This document shows positions 26,296-34,782 of a DNA stretch of 64,000 bases, in pieces. The position numbers and the translations under genes were made by a program. The notes under the pieces were generated by a model that was given only the letters and a program-made list of their open reading frames with translations, made no database searches and had not been told where the DNA came from. How positions within the stretch are numbered: position 1 is the stretch's first letter; each line of letters starts with the position of its first letter. Source of the stretch: Novosphingobium sp. ZN18A2 (GTDB lineage: Bacteria > Pseudomonadota > Alphaproteobacteria > Sphingomonadales > Sphingomonadaceae); assembly GCF_036784765.1 (NCBI RefSeq), contig NZ_CP136651.1, forward strand, positions 2,418,001 to 2,482,000, written 5' to 3'.

Positions 26296-27846
26296 ATGGA
26301 TGTGAACGGCGCAGAAGCCCTTATCGAAACCATGGCAGGATGCGGTGTCGACGTGTGCTTCGCCAATCCCGGTACATCGGAAATGCAACTCGTTGCAGCG
26401 ATCGATGGCCAGCACGGGATGCGCGCCATTCTCGGCCTGTTCGAAGGTGTCGTGACAGGCGCCGCCGATGGGTATGGCCGGATGGCGGACAAACCGGCGA
26501 TCACGCTTCTGCACCTTGGCCCCGGCCTTGCCAACGGACTCGCCAATCTGCACAACGCCCGTCGCGCAGGCTCGCCCATCATCAATATCGTGGGCGATCA
26601 TGCGACCTATCATCTCCAGTACAATTCACCATTGACCAGCGATTTGCAGGGCGTTGCGCGGCCGATGTCCGATTGGGTCAAGGCCTCTCGCTCCGAACGC
26701 GATCTTCCGCAAGTCGGGGCGGAATCCTTTGCTATCGCGACCGCATATCCCGGACGGATCGCAACTGTTGTCGCTCCGGCCAATCATGCATGGACCGAAG
26801 GCAGCGCGGCTGCAGCTGCCACGACCGCACCGCCCGTGCCTCAGACACCCGATGCCGCGATTGACGAAGCTGCCGAAGCCCTTGAACAGGCGGACGGCGC
26901 TGTCGCCATCTACCTCGGTGGCCGCGCCTTGCGCGAAGACGCGCTGGAGTACGCCGGGCGCATCGCGGCGAAGATCGGTGCACGCCTGATCTGCGAGACC
27001 TTCCCCGCCCGCCTCCAACGCGGCGCCGGACGCGTGGCGGTAGAGCGGCTGCCCTATTTTGGCGAGCAGGGTGAAGAATACTTGAAGGACTTCAAGACGA
27101 TCGTCTTCTGCGGCGCGGAACCGCCGGTTTCCTTCTTCGCCTATCCCGGCAAGCCGAGCTGGCTGTCGCCCGCGGGCGCAAAGCTCGTCCGTCTTGCCTC
27201 GATGGAGGAGGATGCCCTTGCCGCGCTGACCGGTCTCGCCGAGAAGCTTGGCGCGACAGACGAAGCGCCCAAGCAGCAGGCCGCGTTGCCCCTGGTGACA
27301 GACGGCAAACTCGACCCTGCAAACGTGGGCGCCGTGATCGCCGAGAAAATGCCCGCCAATGCAATTGTCTCGGACGAGGCGGCGACGGCCGGCCTGATGA
27401 TCTTCCCGTCAACCGCCGGCGCACCGAAGCATGACTGGCTGACCCTTACCGGTGGCGCGATCGGCCAGGGCCTGCCGCTGGCCGCCGGCGCGGCGGTCGC
27501 CTGCCCGGATCGCAAAGTGCTGGCTTTGCAGGCCGACGGCAGCGGCATGTACACCTGCCAGGCCTTGTGGACGATGGCGCGCGAGAAGCTCGATGTGACG
27601 ACGATCATCCTCAACAATGGCAGTTACTCGATCCTCAATATCGAACTGATGCGCGTGGGGGTTCAGAATCCGGGGCCAAAGGCGCTTTCGATGCTAGATC
27701 TCCACAATCCCGCGCTCGACTGGGTTTCGCTTTCGCTAGGCATGGGCGTGCCCGCTCGCAAGGCGTCGACCGTTGCCGAATTGCGCGAAGCCCTCGACGA
27801 AGCGTTGGCGCACAAGGGGCCGCGCCTGATCGAGGCGATTCTTTAA
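26296..27846 (+). CDS. ThDP-dependent enzyme of the acetolactate-synthase-like family
   Basis: This 516-residue thiamine-diphosphate enzyme is built of N-terminal pyrimidine-binding (CFANPGTSEMQLVAAID, GLFEGVVTGAADGYGRMA with the catalytic glutamate), central, and C-terminal diphosphate-binding domains (QADGSGMYTC ending IILNN, the GDG..NN motif with A for the first G). It is the type annotated as acetolactate synthase large subunit, but no regulatory subunit is nearby. The neighbours make a 2-oxo-acid decarboxylase or carboligase role more likely. GGAGAG lies seven bases before the start. The FMN oxidase follows after 13 bases; a MdlC/MdlB-like pairing is an inference. Confidence 0.85.
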   Translation: MDVNGAEALIETMAGCGVDVCFANPGTSEMQLVAAIDGQHGMRAILGLFEGVVTGAADGYGRMADKPAITLLHLGPGLANGLANLHNARRAGSPIINIVGDHATYHLQYNSPLTSDLQGVARPMSDWVKASRSERDLPQVGAESFAIATAYPGRIATVVAPANHAWTEGSAAAAATTAPPVPQTPDAAIDEAAEALEQADGAVAIYLGGRALREDALEYAGRIAAKIGARLICETFPARLQRGAGRVAVERLPYFGEQGEEYLKDFKTIVFCGAEPPVSFFAYPGKPSWLSPAGAKLVRLASMEEDALAALTGLAEKLGATDEAPKQQAALPLVTDGKLDPANVGAVIAEKMPANAIVSDEAATAGLMIFPSTAGAPKHDWLTLTGGAIGQGLPLAAGAAVACPDRKVLALQADGSGMYTCQALWTMAREKLDVTTIILNNGSYSILNIELMRVGVQNPGPKALSMLDLHNPALDWVSLSLGMGVPARKASTVAELREALDEALAHKGPRLIEAIL

Positions 27847-27859
27847 GCGGAGCCGGAAA

Positions 27860-29023
27860 ATGCCATCATTGAACCTCGTTCCCGCCAGCGTCAGCGATTT
27901 TCGCCTTGGTGCCGAGAGGCGCCTGCCGCGCACACTGTTCGACTATGTCGATGGCGGTGCCGGTGCCGAAGTGACGCTAAAGGACAATGTCGCCGATTTC
28001 GAGAAGCTTCGCCTGGGCCAACGTGTGCTGCGCGATATTTCGAATACCAGCACCGAGATCGAGCTGCTTGGCGAAAAACTGTCCATGCCCGTCATCCTCG
28101 CCCCGATCGGGATGGGCGGCATGATGGCACGCCGTGCCGAAGTGCAGGCCAAGCGTGTTGCCGACAGCATGGGTATCCCCTTCACCCTGTCAACCATGGC
28201 GATCTGCCCGATCGAGGAAGTAGCAGCAGTTTCCCAAGTCCCAATGTGGTTCCAACTCTATATGTTCAGGGATCGCGGTATCGTGCTGGAAATGCTGGAG
28301 CGCGCCGCGGCGCACGGCGTCACCAAGCTGGTCTTCACGGTCGATCTCAACGTGGTGGGTACACGCTATCGCGACATCCGCAATGGGCTGTTCGGCGGTA
28401 CAGACTTCTGGGGCAAGCTGCGCAGCGGTTTCATCGACTACGCCCTCCATCCCCGCTGGGCGCTGGATGTCGGGGTAAAGGGCGGGCCGCACAAGTTCGG
28501 CAATATCGCGAAATACTCCCCTGCCGCGAACGCACTACCCGACTATGCCGCATGGGTTCAAAGCCAGCTCGATGCCTCTGTCAACTGGGACGACATTGCG
28601 TGGCTGCGCACCCATTGGAGCGGCGAACTGATCCTGAAAGGTATTCTCGATCCCAATGATGCGCTTCAGGCACAGGCCGTCGGCGCCGATGCCGTGGTCG
28701 TCTCCAATCACGGCGGCAGGCAGCTCGACGGAGTTGCCTCTGGCGCGGAAATGCTGCCCCGCGTGGCCGATGCGGTCGGCGCCGCACTTCCGCTTATCGT
28801 GGATGGTGGCATCCGGTCTGGCCAGGATGTCGTCAAGGCGCTCGCTCTGGGTGCCAGGGCGGTGATGATCGGGCGACCGTGGATCTTTTCCCTCGCGGCG
28901 CATGGTGAAGCCGGGCTGCGACAGCTGCTGAAAGTGTTCAAGGGCGACATGAACACGGCTCTTGGTCTCAGCGGGTTTCCCCAAGCGAGCAAAGTTGACC
29001 GGTCGGCGCTGTTGGAGAAGTGA
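27860..29023 (+). CDS. FMN-dependent alpha-hydroxyacid oxidase/dehydrogenase
   Basis: This enzyme oxidises an L-2-hydroxy acid to the 2-oxo acid. The 387-residue TIM barrel of the lactate/mandelate/glycolate oxidase family shows FDYVDGGAGAEVTL, PVILAPIGMGGMM, the substrate-binding FQLYMFRDR, the active-site stretch DAVVVSNHGGRQLDG with the catalytic histidine, and VDGGIRSGQDVVKAL plus GRPWIFSLA for FMN phosphate binding. No membrane segment is obvious. Position directly after the ThDP gene suggests it feeds 2-oxo acid to that enzyme, as MdlB and MdlC do in mandelate degradation. The actual substrate is not known. Confidence 0.92.
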   Translation: MPSLNLVPASVSDFRLGAERRLPRTLFDYVDGGAGAEVTLKDNVADFEKLRLGQRVLRDISNTSTEIELLGEKLSMPVILAPIGMGGMMARRAEVQAKRVADSMGIPFTLSTMAICPIEEVAAVSQVPMWFQLYMFRDRGIVLEMLERAAAHGVTKLVFTVDLNVVGTRYRDIRNGLFGGTDFWGKLRSGFIDYALHPRWALDVGVKGGPHKFGNIAKYSPAANALPDYAAWVQSQLDASVNWDDIAWLRTHWSGELILKGILDPNDALQAQAVGADAVVVSNHGGRQLDGVASGAEMLPRVADAVGAALPLIVDGGIRSGQDVVKALALGARAVMIGRPWIFSLAAHGEAGLRQLLKVFKGDMNTALGLSGFPQASKVDRSALLEK

Positions 29024-29268
29024 TCGCCCGCAAGCGGCTAACGGATCGTTCGTTCGAGCAACGCGGGCGTCTTTACCGCGCCGATGGGCGAATTGCCAAA
29101 AAACCGATGTCGCCTTCGAAGCGGTCATCGCCAGTTCCACCCGCCAGCACCCAGCGATCCGGGACATCCGCGAAGACATCGAAGGCAACCTCGACCCCGG
29201 GTAAGGTGCTTTCGCCAATCCTGGACCAATCTGAAGGCCAGACCCCGATCAAATCCAAGGACCAAATC

Positions 29269-30054
29269 ATGACCGTTGATCTTGCTTCCCGCCTATCCGA
29301 CGAACTGTTTGACGCTCTGCGCAACCGCGCGCCAATTCCCCTGATCAGCGCGCGACATCCGGAACTGGATATCGATGAGGCATACCGGATTTCGCTCGGT
29401 GTGCTGGAACGGCGACAGGCCGATGGAGAAAGGCTTGTCGGCAAGAAGATCGGCCTGACCGCCAAGGCGGTGCAGCAGATGGTCGGCGTGGACGAACCCG
29501 ATTTCGGCTTCCTCACCAATGCGATGCAATTTGCCGATGGCGGCACGGTCACCATCGCCGACAGCATGATGACCCCGATGGTCGAAGCGGAAATTGCCCT
29601 GGTGCTGAAGTCCACCCTGCCGACCGACGGGGTGACGCCGGAAATGGTCATGGACGCAACCGAATTTGCCGCCGCCTCTTTGGAGATCGTCGATACGCGC
29701 TTCGATACCCCAAAGATCACCATCGTGGACACGGTGGCCGACAACGCGAGCAGCGCCCTGTTCGTGCTCGGCAAGGACCGCGTCGACCCGCGCGAGGTCG
29801 ACCTGGTGACGATGAAGTGCGAGCTGTTCCGCAACGGAGACAAGCTGTCGCAGGGTCTTGGCGCAGCGGTGCTCGGCTCACCCTTCATCAGCGCAGCCTG
29901 GCTGGCAAACCGGCTGGGCGCATTCGGCGTCGCGCTGGAAGCAGGCGATGTGGTTCTGCCCGGATCGCTCGTGCCCTTCGCCCCGATCGCCGCGGGCGAC
30001 ACGTTTGTTGCGGAGTTTGAAGGGCTCGGCCTGGTCAGTGCCACTTTTGCCTGA
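29269..30054 (+). CDS. 2-keto-4-pentenoate hydratase (MhpD/HpaH family)
   Basis: This enzyme adds water to a 2-oxo-4-enoate to give a 4-hydroxy-2-oxo acid. The 261-residue protein shows VGKKIGLTAKAVQQMVGV, the metal-ligand region MVEAEIALVLKSTLP, and the C-terminal ANRLGAFGVALEAGDVVLPG with SLVPFAP, all typical. I took the ATG at 29269 because upstream codons show no family likeness. The aldolase gene follows after 12 bases. Hydratase and aldolase in sequence are the end of a meta-cleavage-like route giving pyruvate. Confidence 0.9.
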   Translation: MTVDLASRLSDELFDALRNRAPIPLISARHPELDIDEAYRISLGVLERRQADGERLVGKKIGLTAKAVQQMVGVDEPDFGFLTNAMQFADGGTVTIADSMMTPMVEAEIALVLKSTLPTDGVTPEMVMDATEFAAASLEIVDTRFDTPKITIVDTVADNASSALFVLGKDRVDPREVDLVTMKCELFRNGDKLSQGLGAAVLGSPFISAAWLANRLGAFGVALEAGDVVLPGSLVPFAPIAAGDTFVAEFEGLGLVSATFA

Positions 30055-30066
30055 GGAGATCGCCTG

Positions 30067-30849
30067 ATGAAGAACGCAGCTCTCGCCCAATGGCGCACCG
30101 GAGAATTCTCGGTCGGCGCCTGGATCAACCTGCCTGACCTCCACAACGCCGAAACGCTGGCGCGGATGGATTACGACTGGTTGTGTTTCGACTTGCAGCA
30201 TGGATTGCTGTCGTATTCGCACCTGCTGGCGCTGATCCCCGCGATCTCGGCCACCGACACGACCCCGCTGGTGCGGGTCGCCGACAGCAGCGCTGCCGCA
30301 ATCGGGCGGGTCCTTGATGCAGGCGCACACGGTGTGATCGTACCGATGGTCGACACCGCGGCACAAGCGGCGCAGGCCGCTGCGGCCTGCCGGTATCCAC
30401 CGACGGGCAATCGTTCATGCGGGCCCATGCGCGGACTGTTGACCGACGGCATGACCTATCTTGCCACTGCCAACAGCGAGATTGCCTGCATCGCCATGAT
30501 CGAAACCGCCGAGGGGCTCGCCAATGTCGAGGCCATCGCCGCGACCGAGGGTGTGGACGCGCTGTTCGTCGGCCCGGTCGATCTGTGTTTTGGCCTTGGC
30601 ATCAAGCCGGGTGATTTCGCCAATCCGGCCTTTACTGCTGCGATCGAGCGGATTGTCGCTGCGACACATCGGGCTGGGATTGCCGCCGGGCTGTTCGGTT
30701 ATAGCCCCGAGACGGCGAAAGCGGCGCGGGATCAGGGCTTCAATTTCGTATCGGCAGGGACCGACATCGCCTTCATGCGGCAAGGTGCGGCGGGGGCGCT
30801 TGCGACCGTCCGCGGGACAGAACCAAGAGCGGCACGAGGGGGCTACTGA
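30067..30849 (+). CDS. HpaI/HpcH-family class II aldolase (4-hydroxy-2-oxo-acid aldolase)
   Basis: This enzyme splits a 4-hydroxy-2-oxo or 2-keto-3-deoxy acid into pyruvate and an aldehyde with a divalent metal. The 260-residue protein has the family marks WLCFDLQHGLLSYS (catalytic histidine), VIVPMVDTAAQA, MIETAEGLANVEAIA with the metal-binding glutamate, and ALFVGPVDLCFGLG with the metal-binding aspartate. It follows the hydratase with a GAGGAG site nine bases upstream. A striking AT-rich dyad starts 22 bases after its stop. Confidence 0.92.
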   Translation: MKNAALAQWRTGEFSVGAWINLPDLHNAETLARMDYDWLCFDLQHGLLSYSHLLALIPAISATDTTPLVRVADSSAAAIGRVLDAGAHGVIVPMVDTAAQAAQAAAACRYPPTGNRSCGPMRGLLTDGMTYLATANSEIACIAMIETAEGLANVEAIAATEGVDALFVGPVDLCFGLGIKPGDFANPAFTAAIERIVAATHRAGIAAGLFGYSPETAKAARDQGFNFVSAGTDIAFMRQGAAGALATVRGTEPRAARGGY

Positions 30850-30871
30850 GCCCGTACAGTCATCGCATAAA

Positions 30872-30908
30872 TTGATATTTTGAGACAAGTCTTGTTGCAT
30901 AATATCAA
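30872..30908. promoter_or_regulatory. 37-base dyad symmetry before the PQQ dehydrogenase gene
   Basis: The outer arms TTGATATT and AATATCAA and inner arms ACAAG and CTTGT share one centre; 15 of 18 base pairs are complementary. It lies between the aldolase stop and the PQQ dehydrogenase gene, about 100 bases before that start. It could be a regulator-binding site or a terminator. A T-run is lacking, so an operator is favoured. Confidence 0.5.
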
Positions 30909-31011
30909 CGCATTTGCAATTCGATCTGATTTAGGTGGATTACGTCCTTGCACCGCAATTGCCGGGAATTCCCAGCGATAGGCGGTTGCAGGATCCGGGG
31001 AGATGATTGCG

Positions 31012-33165
31012 ATGAAACAGTTGAAGTGGGTGCCCGCCTTCGTTCTTGGCATGACCCTGACGGCCTGTTCGGGAGGGAACGACGCGAACGGCGGCCCTGC
31101 CGGTTCGGTCGATACCGCGCGGATCGCGGCGGCGAAAGACACGCCGCAGGACTGGCTGACCTATGGCGGCACCTACGACGAACAACGCTTCTCGCGGCTG
31201 GGGCAGATCACGCCCGCCAATGTCGCCAGTCTCGGCATCGCATGGAGCCACGACCTCAAGACCTCGCATGGCGTCGAAGCCACTCCGCTGATGGTCGATG
31301 GCATTCTCTATGTCACCAGCGCCTGGTCGGTGGTTCACGCGCTTGATGCAAAGACCGGCGCCGAGAAGTGGGTCTATGATCCCCAAGTGCCCAAGGAGAG
31401 GGTGGCCAAGGGCTGCTGCGACGCGGTCAACCGCGGCGTCGCCGTTTACAAGGGTAAGGTCTATGTCGGCACCTATGACGGCCGCCTGGTCGCTCTCGAT
31501 GCGGGCACAGGCAAGGTGGTGTGGAGCAAGGTGACTGTCGACCGGTCCAAGCCCTACACGATCACCGGCGCTCCGCGTGCCTTCAAGGACAAGATCATCA
31601 TCGGCAATGGCGGATCCGAACTCGGTGTGCGCGGCTATGTCACGGCCTATGATGCCGATGATGGCGACGAGGCCTGGCGTTTCTACATCACCCCGAATCC
31701 GCAGAAGAAGCCCGATGGCGCAGCCTCGGACGAAGTCATGGCCAAGTTCGCCAATGCCAGCTGGGGTGATGATGGCGCATGGACCACCGATGGCGGGGGT
31801 GGCGCGGCCTGGGATTCGATCGTCTATGACGACGTCAACAACCAGATACTGGTAGGAACAGGCAACGCCTCGCCCTACAACGCCAAGATCCGTGATCCGC
31901 ACAGCAACGGCGACAATCTTTTCCTGTCGTCCATCGTCGCGCTCGATGCCGATACGGGCAAGTACAAGTGGCATTTCCAGGAAACGCCGCGCGATATCCT
32001 CGATTACACGGCCACCCAGTCGATCATTCTTGCCGACCTTCCGGTTGGCGGTGGGGGAAAGACGCGCCGGGTCATCATGCATGCGCCCAAAAACGGTTTC
32101 TTCTACGTGCTGGACGCGGCCACAGGCAAATTCCTCTCGGGCAAGGCCTATGCCGAACAGACCTGGGCTACTGGCCTCGACGCCAATGGGCGGCCGATCG
32201 AGAACCCGGCCATGCGCCAGTTCGACCGGAAGCCTTTCCTGGCCAAGCCGGCCCCGGCGGGTGCGCACAACTGGAACCCGATGGGATACAGCCCCAAGAC
32301 CGGCCTGGTCTATATCCCCGCTCACGATATGGCGCAGCTGATCGAGGAGCGTCCGGGCGGCTGGAAGGCTGCCCTGAAGTGGAATCTGGGCTACAACTTC
32401 GCTGGTGGCCTGCCGCCGACTTATCCCAAGGGCGCGCTCGCGGGCGTTCGCTCCACGGTCAAGGGATCGCTGATCGCTTGGGACCCCGTAAAGCAGGAAG
32501 CCCGCTGGACGGTGAACTATCCCAAGCCGTTCAACGGCGGGATCCTGACGACCGAAACCAACCTGCTTTTCCAGGGCGACAGCATGGGAACCTTTCATGC
32601 CTATGACGCCGCAACGGGCAAGGAATTGTGGTCGATGAACCTCAAAAGTGGCATCCAGGCCGCGCCAATCACCTATGAGATAGATGGCGAGCAATATGTC
32701 GCCATCGCTACCGGATGGGGCGGCTCATGGGCGCTAAACTGGGGCTTTGCGTGGGATGAGGCCGTGGCTCCCGACGTCGGGCGGGTGTTCGTGTTCAAAT
32801 TGGGCGGCAAAGGCACCGTGCGCGCTCAGATGCAATCCACCGTCGAGAAGACTCCAAAGGCCAAGAGCTTCGGCACGCCGCAGCAAATTGCTGCTGGGTT
32901 CCAGAACTATTCGGAGAATTGCATGGTCTGCCATGGCCCGATTGCCGTAAGTTCGGGCGTGGTGCCCGACCTTCGCTGGAGCACGGTCGCGGCCGATGGC
33001 GGTGTCTGGCAGCAGGTGGTGCGCGAAGGCATCCTGTCCGGCAACGGCATGGTCTCGTTTAAGGACCAGTTGACCGCGGACGAGGCGGAAACGATCCGTG
33101 CCTATGTCCTCGACCAGGCCTGGCTCGCGGTACGGAACGGCGACGCCAAGGCGCCCAAGCCATGA
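31012..33165 (+). CDS. PQQ-dependent quinohaemoprotein alcohol dehydrogenase
   Basis: This is a periplasmic type II-like alcohol dehydrogenase with PQQ and one haem c. The 717-residue protein starts with a lipobox-like signal (FVLGMTLTACSGG) and has an eight-bladed propeller. The vicinal-cysteine motif GCCDAVNRG contacts PQQ, and SWGDDGAWTTD and repeated tryptophan docking motifs (LDAKTGAEKWVY, AYDAATGKELW) are seen. A C-terminal cytochrome c domain has CMVCH. I chose the start at 31012 because GGGGAG lies nine bases upstream; 31003 is too close to it. A VOC gene overlaps the end by four bases. It probably initiates oxidation of the alcohol substrate of this island. Confidence 0.93.
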   Translation: MKQLKWVPAFVLGMTLTACSGGNDANGGPAGSVDTARIAAAKDTPQDWLTYGGTYDEQRFSRLGQITPANVASLGIAWSHDLKTSHGVEATPLMVDGILYVTSAWSVVHALDAKTGAEKWVYDPQVPKERVAKGCCDAVNRGVAVYKGKVYVGTYDGRLVALDAGTGKVVWSKVTVDRSKPYTITGAPRAFKDKIIIGNGGSELGVRGYVTAYDADDGDEAWRFYITPNPQKKPDGAASDEVMAKFANASWGDDGAWTTDGGGGAAWDSIVYDDVNNQILVGTGNASPYNAKIRDPHSNGDNLFLSSIVALDADTGKYKWHFQETPRDILDYTATQSIILADLPVGGGGKTRRVIMHAPKNGFFYVLDAATGKFLSGKAYAEQTWATGLDANGRPIENPAMRQFDRKPFLAKPAPAGAHNWNPMGYSPKTGLVYIPAHDMAQLIEERPGGWKAALKWNLGYNFAGGLPPTYPKGALAGVRSTVKGSLIAWDPVKQEARWTVNYPKPFNGGILTTETNLLFQGDSMGTFHAYDAATGKELWSMNLKSGIQAAPITYEIDGEQYVAIATGWGGSWALNWGFAWDEAVAPDVGRVFVFKLGGKGTVRAQMQSTVEKTPKAKSFGTPQQIAAGFQNYSENCMVCHGPIAVSSGVVPDLRWSTVAADGGVWQQVVREGILSGNGMVSFKDQLTADEAETIRAYVLDQAWLAVRNGDAKAPKP

Positions 33166-33575
33166 AGGTCAATGCGCTCGATCATGTGAACATCATCACC
33201 GATGACCTGGCCGGCACGGCCAGGTTCTTCGCGGAGATGTTCGATCTCGATGTTCACGATGGTCCGGAACCACTCAAGCCCGAATGGGCCCAGTGGCTAT
33301 ATGACGATGCCGGGCGCGCGATCTTCCACATCAACGCCAAGGCCATGCCCCAGGCCTATGGCCGCGAAACGCCTGCAGGCAGGGTCACGGGCGCGATCCA
33401 CCATGTCGCGCTCAACTGCAGCGGCCATGCGGGATTTGTCGAACGGCTGGAGCGGAACGGCATCGATTATCGCCTGAACGAACTGCCGTCGGTCAACTTG
33501 CGGCAGATCTTCTTTCACGAACCCAATGGCGTGCTGCTGGAGCTGAATTTCTTCGGCGAAATGCCAGTCGATTAG
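33162..33575 (+). CDS. VOC-family (glyoxalase/dioxygenase fold) protein
   Basis: A 137-residue single-module vicinal-oxygen-chelate protein. It shows LDHVNIITDDLAGTARFF with the first metal histidine, IHHVALNCSG with the second, and ending VLLELNFFG with the metal-binding glutamate. The ATGA overlap with the PQQ dehydrogenase gene links it to that function, perhaps as a lyase or isomerase acting on the product. The 3' end overlaps the convergent iron-ADH gene by four bases. Confidence 0.85.
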   Translation: MKVNALDHVNIITDDLAGTARFFAEMFDLDVHDGPEPLKPEWAQWLYDDAGRAIFHINAKAMPQAYGRETPAGRVTGAIHHVALNCSGHAGFVERLERNGIDYRLNELPSVNLRQIFFHEPNGVLLELNFFGEMPVD

Positions 33576-34759
33576 GCGGACTGACGCGCCGCCGCACGCT
33601 GTGCCTGACCGATCCTGTCGGCTTCGACAACCGCCTGACGCGTCCGTTCGGCGGTCATCTCGAATGGCAGGTTGCCGAGGAACGGGAACGCCATTGTCCC
33701 GGCGATGAGCGTCCCGATCTCCGCGCTGTCGGATGACAGACCCAGATCGTCCAGGCACACCGGCAGGCCGAGCGCCGAGAGAAAGCCCGCCGCCTTCTCG
33801 GCCTCGTTCCGGTCACCTTCCGCCGCCAACTGGGTGACGATGCCCATCGCCACCATCTCGCCATGCAGGAACCGATCATGCACGGCAGGGATCAGCGAAT
33901 AGCCCTGCGCCACCGCATGGGCGAGCGCGAGGCCGCCATTCTCCACCCCCAGGCTGCTGAGCAGCGTATTGGCCTCGATTATGTCCTCGAGCGCCGCATC
34001 AGGCACACCCTTGGTGACCGCCGCCATCGCCGCCGCACCATTCTCGTAGATCAGCTCCGCCGTGTGGCGTGCAACGATCGTACCGGTACGCGTCGGCGCG
34101 GCACCGAACACGGTGACGCCCATCGGCGCATTGCGGGTCGCCCGCGCTTCGTACCAGGTCGCGAGCGCATCGGCGATCCCGGCCGCCAGATAACGCGGCG
34201 CGGCCTGCGCAACGACAATGGAATCGATGATTACCAGCGCGGGATTGGCGTCATAGATTTCCGCATCCTCGGTCGCGCCATCCTCTGTGTAGATCACCGA
34301 CAGGCAAGCGCCCGGTGCATCGTTCGAGGCGAGCGTTGGCGCCACGATAACGGGCACGCCAAGCCGGTGGGCCACTGCCCGCCCCGCATCGATCACCTTG
34401 CCCCCGCCGATCGCCACGACCGCGTCCACCGGCTGCTCTGTGGCGCGCAAACGGGCGGCCTGCGCCTCGATTTCAGCCCGCGTGCACTCGCCGTGAAAAT
34501 GCGCCGCGACCACGCCGACGTCTTCACTCTCCAGGCTGGCGATGATCGCGCCGCCCTCGGCCCCGTGGCTACGCTGCGAAAGCAGCACGCCGCAACGCGA
34601 AAAGCCGAGGCGATTTGCATAATGCCCCATCTGCCCGAACACGCCCGGCCCCTGCACATAGCGTGCGCACGACCCCCAGACGCGCGGCAGCCCCGCCGCA
34701 TTGGCCAGCGGTGCGGCGAACAGGTCGGGGGCGGTGAATTCCAGCTCGGATTCAGGCAT
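33572..34759 (-). CDS. Iron-containing alcohol dehydrogenase (glycerol dehydrogenase-like)
   Basis: This NAD(P)-dependent, metal-using dehydrogenase of the GldA/maleylacetate reductase superfamily has about 395 residues. It shows the nucleotide motif AIGGGKVIDAGRAV, and the metal ligands are expected in AAGIADALATWYEAR (Asp), LALAHAVAQG (His) and RFLHGEMVAMG (His), all present. The start at 34759 has GAGGA eight bases upstream; 34777 is an alternative. It is the last gene of a minus-strand operon (dehydratase, hydroxyacid dehydrogenase, GntP permease, this gene). The substrate may be a polyol or hydroxy acid. Confidence 0.88.
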   Translation of the reverse strand: MPESELEFTAPDLFAAPLANAAGLPRVWGSCARYVQGPGVFGQMGHYANRLGFSRCGVLLSQRSHGAEGGAIIASLESEDVGVVAAHFHGECTRAEIEAQAARLRATEQPVDAVVAIGGGKVIDAGRAVAHRLGVPVIVAPTLASNDAPGACLSVIYTEDGATEDAEIYDANPALVIIDSIVVAQAAPRYLAAGIADALATWYEARATRNAPMGVTVFGAAPTRTGTIVARHTAELIYENGAAAMAAVTKGVPDAALEDIIEANTLLSSLGVENGGLALAHAVAQGYSLIPAVHDRFLHGEMVAMGIVTQLAAEGDRNEAEKAAGFLSALGLPVCLDDLGLSSDSAEIGTLIAGTMAFPFLGNLPFEMTAERTRQAVVEADRIGQAQRAAARQSA

Positions 34760-34782
34760 GCTCGGGTCCTCGTGCATTCGGT

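Noticed and set aside
26296..27846. True acetolactate synthase (IlvB/IlvG)
   Set aside because: No regulatory subunit gene and the neighbours are catabolic; kept as a ThDP enzyme of unknown substrate.
30940..32694. 584-codon open frame on the minus strand
   Set aside because: It is antisense to the PQQ dehydrogenase, which has clear motifs; the minus frame has no recognisable domain and is a high-GC shadow.
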